From: REEB85 sp018971455
GTDB lineage: Bacteria > Pseudomonadota > Alphaproteobacteria > Acetobacterales > Acetobacteraceae
Direction: 5' to 3'
DNA: 22,562 nucleotides
NCBI GenBank assembly: GCA_028871195.1
Contig: JAGWNT010000067.1
Location: forward strand, 1 to 22,562
Shown piece after piece: positions 1 to 8,861 of this stretch. Made by a program: the position numbers and the translations under genes. Below the pieces are notes generated by a model. The model searched no databases, had not been told where the DNA came from, and saw nothing but the letters and a program-made list of their open reading frames with translations. Numbering within the stretch: position 1 is the stretch's first letter; the number at the start of each line of letters is the position of its first letter.

Positions 1-73
1 CCATGCGTAAACCGCATACCGCTGGAAACGCGCCGGCCCGGGCGCGGCGGAGCGGCCCGTCGCGCACGGACCG

Positions 74-97
74 CCCGCCGCCCCTCGGGCCGGCGGG
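74..97 (-). terminator. possible clpB terminator hairpin
   Basis: Just past the clpB stop codon there is an imperfect GC-rich inverted repeat: CCCGCCG at 74-80 against CGGCGGG at 91-97, with a further CCC/GGG pairing inside. No T-run follows on the clpB strand, so intrinsic termination is uncertain. Nothing else is visible in bases 1-100. Confidence 0.3.
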
Positions 98-100
98 TGC

Positions 101-2683
<2,583 letters not shown>

Positions 2684-2715
2684 GTCTCGATGTCCCTATG
2701 CAGGCGACGCTCAAT

Positions 2716-2741
2716 CCCCACCCCTCCCGGAGGCGATGGGG
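2716..2741 (-). promoter_or_regulatory. hairpin in clpB 5' untranslated region
   Basis: On the clpB strand the leader reads CCCCA, then CCTC-CGG-GAGG, then TGGGG. This forms a two-tier stem-loop between the predicted transcription start (near 2753) and the ribosome-binding site (2693-2697). It does not pair with the ribosome-binding site, so it is more likely a 5' stabilising structure than a classical thermometer. Any regulatory role is inference. Confidence 0.35.
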
Positions 2742-2760
2742 ACGCTATCTTCATCCGCCG

Positions 2761-2789
2761 AGATGGGGAATGATCGAGGTCAACTCAAG
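2761..2789 (-). promoter_or_regulatory. sigma-32 (RpoH) heat-shock promoter of clpB
   Basis: Reading toward clpB the sequence is CTTGAGT (2789-2783), a 14-base spacer, then CCCCATCT (2768-2761). The known sigma-32 consensus is CTTGAAA, 11-16 bases, CCCCATNT, so the -10 element matches in full and the -35 in 5 of 7 positions. Transcription would start near 2753, giving a leader of about 70 bases. Its -35 element overlaps the ribosome-binding region of the divergent MOSC gene. Confidence 0.85.
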
Positions 2790-2800
2790 AGGTTGCCACC

Positions 2801-3559
2801 ATGCGCATCGACCGTCTCTACCGCTACCCGGTCAAGGGCCTCTCCGCCGAGGCACTGGAGGCGGTGCGCGTGGAGGAGGGCGGCGCGATCCCATGGGACC
2901 GCGCCTTCGCCCTGGCGCAGGGCGATGCCCGTTTCGACCCCGCGGCACCTGCCTGGCTGCCCAAGACCAACTTCATGTGCCTGCGCGCCAATGCCCGCAT
3001 CGCCCTGCTGAAATCGAGCTTCGACGCGCGTCACGGCCGCCTGTCCATCGGCGCCCCCGATGGCTCGTCGGTCGAAGCCAACGTGCTCGATCCGGCCGGC
3101 CGGGCCCAGGTCGAGGCGTGGCTGGCCGCCTATCTCGGCGCCGAGGCGCGCGGCGCGCCCCATTTCTACCACGTGCCCGGCCATGTCTTCGGCGACCAGA
3201 AGCGGCCGGTGATCAGCATGATCAACCAGGCGAGCCTGGCGGAGCTCGAGCGTGCCGCCGGCGCCCGGCGCCAGCGCCGCCGCTTCCGCGCCAATATCTG
3301 GTTCTCCGGGGCGCCCGCCTGGGCCGAGTTCGCGTGGGTGGGGCGTGAGCTGATGGTCGGCGGCGCCCGCCTGCGCGTCACCCGCCGCATCACGCGCTGC
3401 CCGGCCACCGAGGTGAACCCCGATACCGGCCTGCGCGACGCCGACCCGGTGGCCGAGCTGAAGGCGGCCTTCGGCCATGCCGATCTCGGCGTGCATGCCG
3501 AAATCGTCGGCGGCGGCACGATCGCCCTGGGCGATGCGATCGAGGTGCTGCCCGCCTGA
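2801..3559 (+). CDS. MOSC domain-containing protein (YcbX/mARC-like)
   Basis: A 252-residue soluble protein. An N-terminal MOSC_N-like beta-barrel (MRIDRLYRYPVKGL) is followed by a MOSC core with RFRANIW (161-167) and RCPATEVNPDTG (199-210). In the related YcbX, mARC and Moco-sulfurase proteins the equivalent Cys (here C200) ligates molybdenum. Known relatives bind molybdenum cofactor and reduce N-hydroxylated compounds or handle Moco sulfur. No fused ferredoxin or aminotransferase domain is present, so an electron partner would have to be separate. The ATG has AAGAGG 8 bases upstream. It is divergent from clpB and convergent with the transglutaminase gene. The exact substrate cannot be told from sequence. 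Confidence 0.85.
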   Translation: MRIDRLYRYPVKGLSAEALEAVRVEEGGAIPWDRAFALAQGDARFDPAAPAWLPKTNFMCLRANARIALLKSSFDARHGRLSIGAPDGSSVEANVLDPAGRAQVEAWLAAYLGAEARGAPHFYHVPGHVFGDQKRPVISMINQASLAELERAAGARRQRRRFRANIWFSGAPAWAEFAWVGRELMVGGARLRVTRRITRCPATEVNPDTGLRDADPVAELKAAFGHADLGVHAEIVGGGTIALGDAIEVLPA

Positions 3560-3568
3560 CGCCCCTCC

Positions 3569-3597
3569 GGTGCCAGCCCGGTCTCTAGGCCGGCACC
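3569..3597. terminator. shared hairpin between convergent MOSC and transglutaminase genes
   Basis: GGTGCC (3569-3574) pairs with GGCACC (3592-3597), with an additional GCC/GGC pairing inside one mismatch. The loop holds the transglutaminase stop codon (3585-3587). The position between two convergent genes suggests a bidirectional terminator, but there is no clear U-tract on either strand. Confidence 0.45.
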
Positions 3598-4517
3598 GCC
3601 AGGGCCAGCGCTCCCTGGCGCGCCGACGCCGCGGGATCGCCCACCGTCACCTCGACATCGACATCGAGGCCCACGAAATCATCGGGTCGGCCGATGAAGC
3701 CGCCGGCCACCGGCACCGCCTGCTCGGGCGTGCGCGCCACGCAGACGCGGATCAGGTTGCGGCCGGCCACCAGCCCGTTGGTCGGGTCGAACTCCACCCA
3801 TCCGGCGCCTGGCAGATAGACCGAACACCACGCATGGGTGGCGCCGCCGCCGACCATCGGCCGGGCGCTGTCCACCAGGCCTTCGTCATAGAGGTAGCCG
3901 CTGACGAAGCGGGCCGCGAGGCCCAGCGAGCGCACCGCCTCCATCATCAGCAGCGCGAAATCCCGGCAGGCGCCGCTGCTGGTCCTGAGCGTGTCCGGCG
4001 GCGGGTTGGTGCCCTCGGCGGCGCGCGCCTCGTAGCGGAAATCGGCCTTGATCGCCTGCGTCATGGCGATCAGCAGATCCATCGTCCGGGTCGGCCCGAT
4101 GCGGCGCAGGAAGCGGCGCGCCCAGGCATCGACGCGCCGGTCCGGGTCCGGGTGATGGCGCTCGAGCAGGCGGGCGAGATCGGGAAATTCCTCGGCCGGA
4201 TAGGAGAACGGATAGGTCTCGGCGAGCCGGTCGAGGCTGCCGCGCGGCAGGGCCGCCGGGAAATGCTCGAGATCCAGCGTCGAGACGATGCGCAGATGCT
4301 CGCTCTCCGCCCCGTTCCAGTCGACATAGCAGATCGAATTGGCGAACACGTCATGCGCCCAGCGCACATTCGCATCCGGCGGCGTCAGGCCGAGCGTGGC
4401 ATCGAGCAGCCGCAAATCATGGCTGTCGCGCGGCCGCAGCATCAGCCGATGCGGCGTGAAGCGCACCGGCCGCGCGTAGCTGTACTCCGTGGTGTGAACG
4501 ATGCGGACGCGGGGCAT
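3585..4517 (-). CDS. transglutaminase-like cysteine protease family protein
   Basis: A 310-residue protein with an N-terminal bacterial transglutaminase domain (HTTEYSYARPVRFTPHRLML, about 8-27) and a C-terminal transglutaminase core. The catalytic triad is visible: C184 in SGACRDFA, H228 in ATHAW and D244 in EFDPTN. No signal peptide or membrane segment is seen. The ATG at 4517 was chosen because the conserved N-terminus begins there; an in-frame extension to 4811 is shadow sequence over the COQ9 gene. It starts 7 bases after the COQ9 stop with no clear ribosome-binding site, implying translational coupling. In many bacteria this family sits with a circularly permuted ATP-grasp and an alpha-E protein; neither is in this window. 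Its substrate (peptide or amide bond) is unknown. Confidence 0.88.
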   Translation of the reverse strand: MPRVRIVHTTEYSYARPVRFTPHRLMLRPRDSHDLRLLDATLGLTPPDANVRWAHDVFANSICYVDWNGAESEHLRIVSTLDLEHFPAALPRGSLDRLAETYPFSYPAEEFPDLARLLERHHPDPDRRVDAWARRFLRRIGPTRTMDLLIAMTQAIKADFRYEARAAEGTNPPPDTLRTSSGACRDFALLMMEAVRSLGLAARFVSGYLYDEGLVDSARPMVGGGATHAWCSVYLPGAGWVEFDPTNGLVAGRNLIRVCVARTPEQAVPVAGGFIGRPDDFVGLDVDVEVTVGDPAASARQGALALAVPA

Positions 4518-4524
4518 GGGCGCG

Positions 4525-5139
4525 CTACGCCGCCGGCCGGAAGGGCGGCAAGGCCGCCTCGACGCGCTTGCGCAGCCGGCCCAGCCGCGCCACCCCCTCC
4601 AGCCGGCGATCGAGGAAGGCCAGCGTGTCGGCATCGTCGTCGCTGACATCGCGCAGCCAGACCAGGAGCGTACCGGCATGCACGCCGGCGAGGATGGCGC
4701 GCTTGGTGTACCAGCTGAAATCGGCCGAGCGGTCGCCCGCGGCGTGCCAGATGGCATCCACGGTGCGCGCCGTGCAGCGGGCCGCGAGCCCGGCATGGCG
4801 CGGCAGCGCAAGCAGCGCGAGCGCCCGGCGCACCGCCTCGCGATGCGGGCGCAGCCAGGCCAGCCGCGCAGCGATCAGCCCGCGCACCCGCGCCGGCAGG
4901 CGCAGCCCGGCGAGCGCCGGCGCCGCCTCGGCCATGCGCCGGTCGGCCATGTCCACGAAGGTCTCGATGAGGTCGCGCCCGCCGCCGGGAAACAGCATGT
5001 CGGCGTCGCGCGGATCGGCGCCGATATCGCGCAGCCCGGCGCGCAGGGCGGCGCGGGTCCAACCCAGCTCGGGCACATGTGCCAGACTCGCCAGCAGCGC
5101 CGCGTCGCGCGCCTCCGAGCGCTCGGGCAGGCCGATCAT
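4525..5139 (-). CDS. COQ9 family protein, ubiquinone biosynthesis
   Basis: A 204-residue protein of the COQ9 family, whose bacterial members were once named for being divergently transcribed from rpsU. The C-terminal signature is clear: ADFSWYTKRAILAGVHAG (139-156), then WLRDVSDDDADTLAFLDRRL (161-180). Eukaryotic COQ9 is a lipid-binding TetR-fold protein that presents ubiquinone intermediates to COQ7; the role here is inferred from that. The ATG at 5139 overlaps the deformylase stop codon in ATGA (5136-5139), so translation is probably coupled. A G-rich run lies just upstream. The longer in-frame ORF to 5394 reads through deformylase sequence and is not real. Confidence 0.9.
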   Translation of the reverse strand: MIGLPERSEARDAALLASLAHVPELGWTRAALRAGLRDIGADPRDADMLFPGGGRDLIETFVDMADRRMAEAAPALAGLRLPARVRGLIAARLAWLRPHREAVRRALALLALPRHAGLAARCTARTVDAIWHAAGDRSADFSWYTKRAILAGVHAGTLLVWLRDVSDDDADTLAFLDRRLEGVARLGRLRKRVEAALPPFRPAA

Positions 5140-5684
5140 GCGGCCCCCCCGCCCTGCCGAGCCGCCGCGCGCGCAAGTTCCTCGGTGAAGCCGAACAGCG
5201 TGAAGTCGCGCATGCGCATGGGGTAGAGGATGCCGTCCAGATGGTCGTACTCGTGCTGCACCACCCCGGCGTGGAAGCCCGTGACCTCGCGCCCGACCGG
5301 GTGGCCGGCGGTATCGACGCCGGTGTAGCGGATGCGCCAGGCCCGCGGCACGGCCGCCCGCAGCCCGGGAATCGACAGGCAGCCCTCCCAGCACAACCGC
5401 GCATCCTCGCCGATCGCCTCGATATGCGGGTTGATCACCACGGTGTCGGGCATCGGCACGTCCTCGGCATCGCCGGTCGCCCGGTCGGCGGCGACGCGGA
5501 AGACGAACAGGCGCAGCGGCACGTGCACCTGGGGCGCGGCCAGGCCGGCGCCGCTCGCGTCATGCATGGTCTCGATCATGTCGGCCACCAGCCGGCGGAT
5601 CTCGGGCGCGGTCGGGTCGGCGACCGGCTCGGCGCGCTGCAAAAGGACAGGGTGGCCCATGCGGGCGATCTTGAGGATGGCCAT
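5136..5684 (-). CDS. def: peptide deformylase
   Basis: A 182-residue enzyme that removes the formyl group from the N-terminal Met of new proteins. All three family motifs are present: GAGLAAPQV (45-53, usually GxGLAAxQ), EGCLSIP (100-106, metal ligand C102) and HEYDH (144-148, metal ligands H144 and H148, catalytic E145). The ATG at 5684 has GGAG 5 bases upstream. It is the first gene of a def-COQ9-transglutaminase operon and is divergent from rpsU, so both reading directions from this point serve translation. It is not beside fmt, the common partner of def, so another def copy may exist elsewhere. The 3' end carries a run of seven G (5144-5150), which is slip-prone, just before the coupled COQ9 start. 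Confidence 0.95.
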   Translation of the reverse strand: MAILKIARMGHPVLLQRAEPVADPTAPEIRRLVADMIETMHDASGAGLAAPQVHVPLRLFVFRVAADRATGDAEDVPMPDTVVINPHIEAIGEDARLCWEGCLSIPGLRAAVPRAWRIRYTGVDTAGHPVGREVTGFHAGVVQHEYDHLDGILYPMRMRDFTLFGFTEELARAAARQGGGAA

Positions 5685-5733
5685 ACGGTCTCCGGAGGGA
5701 AGGACACCCTTATATGGGGTGCGCGAAAAGCCT

Positions 5734-5762
5734 TTGGCGAGGGGCGCAAGCCATGTTATAGC
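5734..5762 (+). promoter_or_regulatory. putative sigma-70 promoter of rpsU
   Basis: TTGGCG (5734-5739), a 17-base spacer and TATAGC (5757-5762) lie at a plausible distance upstream of rpsU. The -10 matches TATA at its first four positions and the -35 keeps the leading TTG. Transcription would start near 5769, right at the foot of the leader hairpin. Confidence 0.5.
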
Positions 5763-5769
5763 GCCGCCC

Positions 5770-5803
5770 TTCCGGGTTGGGCAGCCAACCGGGAACCCTT
5801 TTT
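5770..5803 (+). promoter_or_regulatory. terminator-like hairpin in the rpsU leader
   Basis: TTCC-G-GGTTGG (5770-5780) pairs with CCAACC-G-GGAA (5785-5795) around a GCAG loop. This gives ten base pairs with one G-G mismatch. It is followed by CCC and five T (5799-5803). The shape is that of an intrinsic terminator or attenuator, yet it sits about 44 bases before the rpsU start codon, inside its own leader. A role in regulating rpsU by attenuation or transcript stability is inference. Confidence 0.5.
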
Positions 5804-5846
5804 ATCGCCCGCACCCAGCGGGGCAGGCACAGGAGAAGACGGCCAA

Positions 5847-6050
5847 GTGCAGGTTCTCGTCCGCGACAACAACGTCGACCAGGCGCTCAAGGCGCTCAAG
5901 AAGAAGATGCAGCGCGAAGGCATCTTCCGCGAAATGAAGCTGCGTCGGCACTACGAGAAGCCCTCCGAGCGCCGCGCCCGCGAGGCCGCCGAGGCCGTGC
6001 GCCGGGCCCGCAAGATGGAGCGCAAGCGGCTGGAGCGCGAAGGGTTCTAA
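5847..6050 (+). CDS. rpsU: 30S ribosomal protein S21
   Basis: A 67-residue, very basic protein beginning MQVLVRDNNVDQALKALKKK and continuing into an Arg/Lys-rich helix with REMKLRRHYEKPSERR. This is the standard alphaproteobacterial S21 and about the usual length. S21 joins the small ribosomal subunit late and helps base-pairing with the mRNA leader. The start is GTG at 5847, supported by AGGAGA at 5831-5836 (10 bases upstream) and by the conserved N-terminus; there is no ATG at the right place. It is transcribed alone and is divergent from the def-COQ9 operon. Confidence 0.96.
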   Translation: MQVLVRDNNVDQALKALKKKMQREGIFREMKLRRHYEKPSERRAREAAEAVRRARKMERKRLEREGF

Positions 6051-6064
6051 GCCGCCCGCGCCCA

Positions 6065-6109
6065 CCCGCCTGCCCAGCCTCCTCCCCTAGCCTTCCGTTG
6101 GCAGGGTGG
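6065..6109. terminator. weak inverted repeat after rpsU
   Basis: CCTGCC (6069-6074) can pair with GGCAGG (6100-6105), and flanking CCAC with GTGG, across a 25-base loop that includes the stop codon of the convergent PaiB gene (6087-6089). The long loop and lack of T-run make it a weak terminator candidate. Confidence 0.25.
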
Positions 6110-6692
6110 CTTCGATCAGCGTCGCCACCGCCTCCTCCCCGCGAGCCCGCAGCGCCGTGATCACGCCGGCGCGGTCGGCGGGGCTGCGATTCTGGCTCAT
6201 CTTCCACTGCGCCTCGATCCGCGCCGCCGGCAGGCGGAAGGCGCGGATGCCGGCGAACATCGCCGTGCGGTACTTGGCCGGCATGCCGGCCACGGTAAAG
6301 CCCATCGGGTCGTCCTTCGCCAGCGCCTCCAGGATCCCGGTCACACCGGCCTCGTCATCGACCGGTTCGAGCGTGCCGTGAACATGCACCGCGGCGTAGT
6401 CCCAGGTCGGCACCGCCGGCTGGGTGGCGTACCAGCCGGGCGCGATATAGGCGTGCGGCCCGCCGAAAATGGCCAGGGCCGCGCCGCCGGCCAGCGCCGC
6501 GCATTGCGGGTTGGCCGCCGCCAGATGCGCCGTCAGAACCAGCCCGCCGGCTTCGCGCCCGACCACGAAGGGCACGTGCGAGGCCGTCATTCCCTCCGCC
6601 CCTTGGGTCACCAGGACACCAAAGGAATGGGCGGCGATCAGCCCGGCGATACGGTCGATATCGGTCTCGGTGAAAACCGGGCGCAGGTACAT
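6087..6692 (-). CDS. PaiB-type FMN-binding negative transcriptional regulator
   Basis: A 201-residue protein of the PaiB family, which has a split-barrel FMN-binding fold related to pyridoxamine-phosphate oxidase. It begins MYLRPVF and carries GWYATQPAVPTWDY (131-134 region through the central barrel) and the hallmark KMSQNRSPADRAGVI near residues 164-178. In Bacillus, PaiB was named as a repressor of sporulation and protease genes, but most homologues are of unknown function and may be flavin or heme enzymes. The ATG at 6692 has AGAGGA 8 bases upstream. It is divergent from a MocR/PdxR regulator with 71 bases between, an arrangement that suggests that regulator controls it. Confidence 0.9.
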   Translation of the reverse strand: MYLRPVFTETDIDRIAGLIAAHSFGVLVTQGAEGMTASHVPFVVGREAGGLVLTAHLAAANPQCAALAGGAALAIFGGPHAYIAPGWYATQPAVPTWDYAAVHVHGTLEPVDDEAGVTGILEALAKDDPMGFTVAGMPAKYRTAMFAGIRAFRLPAARIEAQWKMSQNRSPADRAGVITALRARGEEAVATLIEATLPTEG

Positions 6693-6763
6693 CGGCGGCG
6701 TCCTCTCCAGCTTGCGTCCATCGTTCTATAGTCGGATATTGGACTGGCAGATAAGGCCGTTCG
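6693..6763. promoter_or_regulatory. divergent promoter/operator region, PaiB gene and MocR-type regulator
   Basis: These 71 bases hold both promoters. TATAG at 6727-6731 is readable as a -10 element on either strand (TATAGT on +, TATAGA on -). The near-repeated halves ATAGTCGGAT and ATTGGACTGG lie just downstream. MocR regulators usually bind direct repeats in such gaps, so this is a candidate operator. No repeat is strong enough to be named as the site. Confidence 0.35.
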
Positions 6764-8287
6764 ATGGATAAGTCGCCAGACCAATTCACCACCGACCTGG
6801 CGCAGTCCGGCCTGTCGCGCCAGGGCGCCGTGTTCGAGCGGCTGCGTCGCGGCATCCTTGCCGGCACCCTGCCGCCGGGCAGCCGGCTTCCCGCCACGCG
6901 CCATCTCGCCGAGGAGCTCGCCGTCGCCCGCCAGACCGTGGTGCTGGCCTATGAGCGGCTCGCCGCCGAGGGCTACGTGCGCACCCGCATCGGCAGCGGC
7001 ACCTTTGTCGCCCTCGACCTGCCGGACGCCGCTCCGCCCCAGGCCAGGCCGCCGGCCGGCATCGCCGCGGCCCTCTCGCGCCGCGGCGCCGCACTGGCGG
7101 CCACCGAACTCTCCGCCGCCGGGCGCGTCGCCGATGCCTCCTTCCTGATGGCGCCCGGCGTGCCGGCGCCCGAGCTGTTTCCCACCGCGGCCTGGGCAAG
7201 CTGCGCCACGCGGGTGCTGCGCCGCCTGCCGCCGGAGCAATCGACCTACCCCGACCCGCAGGGCGTCCCCGAACTGCGCCGCGAAATTGCCGCCCACCTC
7301 GCCGCCACCCGCGGCCTGCTCGCCGATCCCGACCACATCGTGGTCACCGCCGGCACGCAGCAGGCGCTGCGGGTCGCGGCCGACCTGCTGCTCGACCCCG
7401 GCGACGCCGCCTGGGTCGAGGAGCCGGGCTACATCGCCGGGCGCGGTGCGCTGCGCGCGGCGGGCGCGGCGCTGGTGGCGGTGGCGAGCGATGCCGAGGG
7501 GCTCGATGTCGCCGCCGGGATTGGCACAGCCCCCCAGGCCAGGCTTGCCCTGGTCGCACCCTCCCACGCCACGCCCACCGGCGGCGCCCTGCCCGTCGGC
7601 CGGCGCCTCGCGCTGCTCGACTGGGCGGCGCGCGCCGAGGCCTGGGTGCTGGAGGATGATTGCGATTCGGAGTTCCGCTGGGCCGGCAAGCCCCTGCCGC
7701 CGCTCGCCTCGCTCGATCGCGCCGGGCGGGTGATTTATTGCGGCACCTTCAGCAAGACCCTGGCTCCGGCGCTGCGCCTCGGCTTCGCGGTGGTCCCCGC
7801 GCCGCTCGCCGCGGCCTTCCTGCGCGCCCGCGCCCTGATGGATCGCGGTCCGCCAAGCCTGGTGCAGGCGGTGCTGGCCGAGTTCATCCGCCAGGGCCGC
7901 CTCGCGCCGCATATCCGCCGCATGCGCACCGAATACGCCCACCGGCGCGAGGTGCTGCTCGCCGCGCTGGCGCGCCACTGCCCCGCCGTCAGCCCCCTGG
8001 CGGCCCCGGGCGGGCTGCATCTGGTGCTGCAACTGCCCCCCGGCACGAACGAGGCCGCCTGCGTGCGCGCCGCGCGCGCCCGCGGCCTCGCCGTCTCGCC
8101 GCTCGCCGCCTATTTCAGCGGTGCGCCCGAGGGGGCGGGACTGGTCGCCGGGTTCGCCACGGTGCCAGCCGCCCGCGCGCCGGACGCCGCAAGGCAGCTG
8201 GCCGCAGCGCTGGCAGCCAGCCGCAAAGCGGCCCCCCCCGGCCGCGCGGGCGATGGCGGGCCCGTCAGAAACCGGGGCGGTCAGTGA
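6764..8287 (+). CDS. MocR/PdxR-family transcriptional regulator (GntR HTH fused to aminotransferase-like domain)
   Basis: A 507-residue regulator. The N-terminal GntR winged helix-turn-helix (about 15-85: GILAGTLPPGSRLPATRHLA, then LAYERLAAEGYVRTRIGSGT) is joined to a fold-type I PLP aminotransferase domain (about 125-490). The Schiff-base Lys is K331 in GTFSKTLAPALRLGF, and the PLP ring Asp lies in EDDCDSEF (297-304). Most family members have EDDYDSEF, so the Tyr that contacts the PLP oxygen is Cys300 here. The usual PSHQ.PTG motif is PSHATPTG. Known members sense PLP, GABA or taurine and control PLP or amine metabolism; the ligand here is unknown. AAGG lies 7 bases before the ATG. A run of eight C (8232-8239) lies near the 3' end. 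Confidence 0.93.
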   Translation: MDKSPDQFTTDLAQSGLSRQGAVFERLRRGILAGTLPPGSRLPATRHLAEELAVARQTVVLAYERLAAEGYVRTRIGSGTFVALDLPDAAPPQARPPAGIAAALSRRGAALAATELSAAGRVADASFLMAPGVPAPELFPTAAWASCATRVLRRLPPEQSTYPDPQGVPELRREIAAHLAATRGLLADPDHIVVTAGTQQALRVAADLLLDPGDAAWVEEPGYIAGRGALRAAGAALVAVASDAEGLDVAAGIGTAPQARLALVAPSHATPTGGALPVGRRLALLDWAARAEAWVLEDDCDSEFRWAGKPLPPLASLDRAGRVIYCGTFSKTLAPALRLGFAVVPAPLAAAFLRARALMDRGPPSLVQAVLAEFIRQGRLAPHIRRMRTEYAHRREVLLAALARHCPAVSPLAAPGGLHLVLQLPPGTNEAACVRAARARGLAVSPLAAYFSGAPEGAGLVAGFATVPAARAPDAARQLAAALAASRKAAPPGRAGDGGPVRNRGGQ

Positions 8288-8296
8288 TGAGAGCGG

Positions 8297-8476
8297 TCAG
8301 TGTTGGGGCGTTGCCTCGCTAAGGCGTTGCATTTCCTCTTTCAATCGTAATTTTTCGCGCTTCAGACGGGTCAGGTTCGCGGTGTCGGGCCTGGGGCGGA
8401 GATCCTCGTCGGCGATGCTGCGCTCCAGGCTGGCATGGCGGGATTTGAGACTCTCGATGCGCGACTGCAGGCTCAT
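8297..8476 (-). CDS. YdcH family (DUF465) small coiled-coil protein
   Basis: A 59-residue gene read directly from the sequence: MSLQSRIESLKSRHASLERS, an acidic turn IADEDLRPRPD, then TRLKREKLRLKEEMQRL. The two amphipathic helices joined by a short acidic-proline turn, the ..LK..KLRLKEE.. second helix and the size all fit the DUF465/YdcH family. AGGAG lies 5 bases upstream of the ATG at 8476. Function is unknown for the family. It converges on the MocR-type regulator with a 9-base gap, and is divergent from a second YdcH gene. Confidence 0.85.
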   Translation of the reverse strand: MSLQSRIESLKSRHASLERSIADEDLRPRPDTANLTRLKREKLRLKEEMQRLSEATPQH

Positions 8477-8651
8477 GATGGCTCCTGTTACGTATCGTCA
8501 GATGCCGGCACCCGGCCGACGGGGCGAGCCTCGCCGAAGGAGTGCAAAGAAAGCGTAACGCAGGCGCGGTGGACTTTGCCATGCGAATCGACGTCATCGG
8601 CCCGCCATCCTTAAACGTGACCGCCGCGCGCACGGCATGGTAGAAGGCGAC
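8477..8651. promoter_or_regulatory. divergent intergenic region between two YdcH genes
   Basis: These 175 bases must hold the promoters for the left YdcH gene and for the YdcH-purEK operon. I see a small dyad, GGCGAG-C-CTCGCC at 8523-8535, but no convincing -35/-10 pair. A purine-regulator site was not recognised. Confidence 0.3.
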
Positions 8652-8855
8652 ATGCTGACCGACCGCGACTCCCTGCTGCGCAAGCTGCACGAACTGCGCA
8701 GCGAACACCGCGACCTCGACACCGTCATCGCGCGCCTCGTCGAGGCCGGGCCGGTGGACCAGCTGCATCTGCAGCGCCTCAAGAAGCGCAAGCTGCTGCT
8801 CAAGGACGAGCTCGCCTGGCTCGAATCCCACCTCATCCCCGACAGCATCGCCTGA
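8652..8855 (+). CDS. YdcH family (DUF465) small coiled-coil protein
   Basis: A 67-residue helical protein: MLTDRDSLLRKLHELRSEHR, then DLDTVIARLVEAGPVDQLHL, then QRLKKRKLLLKDELAWLESH. The RLKKRKLLLKDE second helix is characteristic of DUF465. The ATG at 8652 was preferred over an upstream ATG at 8637 because GAAGG (8643-8647) precedes it closely. The spacing to that site is short (4 bases), so the longer 72-residue form remains possible. It ends 6 bases before purE and is the first gene of the purEK operon, a neighbourhood shared with other alphaproteobacteria. Its molecular role is unknown. Confidence 0.88.
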   Translation: MLTDRDSLLRKLHELRSEHRDLDTVIARLVEAGPVDQLHLQRLKKRKLLLKDELAWLESHLIPDSIA

Positions 8856-8861
8856 GCCGTC

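Noticed and set aside
2734..2741. A second CCCCAT element in the clpB leader
   Set aside because: It has no -35 partner and is better explained as one arm of the leader hairpin.
5709..5720. CCCCATAT on the - strand upstream of def as a second sigma-32 -10 element
   Set aside because: No CTTG-type -35 lies 11-16 bases upstream of it, so the match is to half a promoter only.
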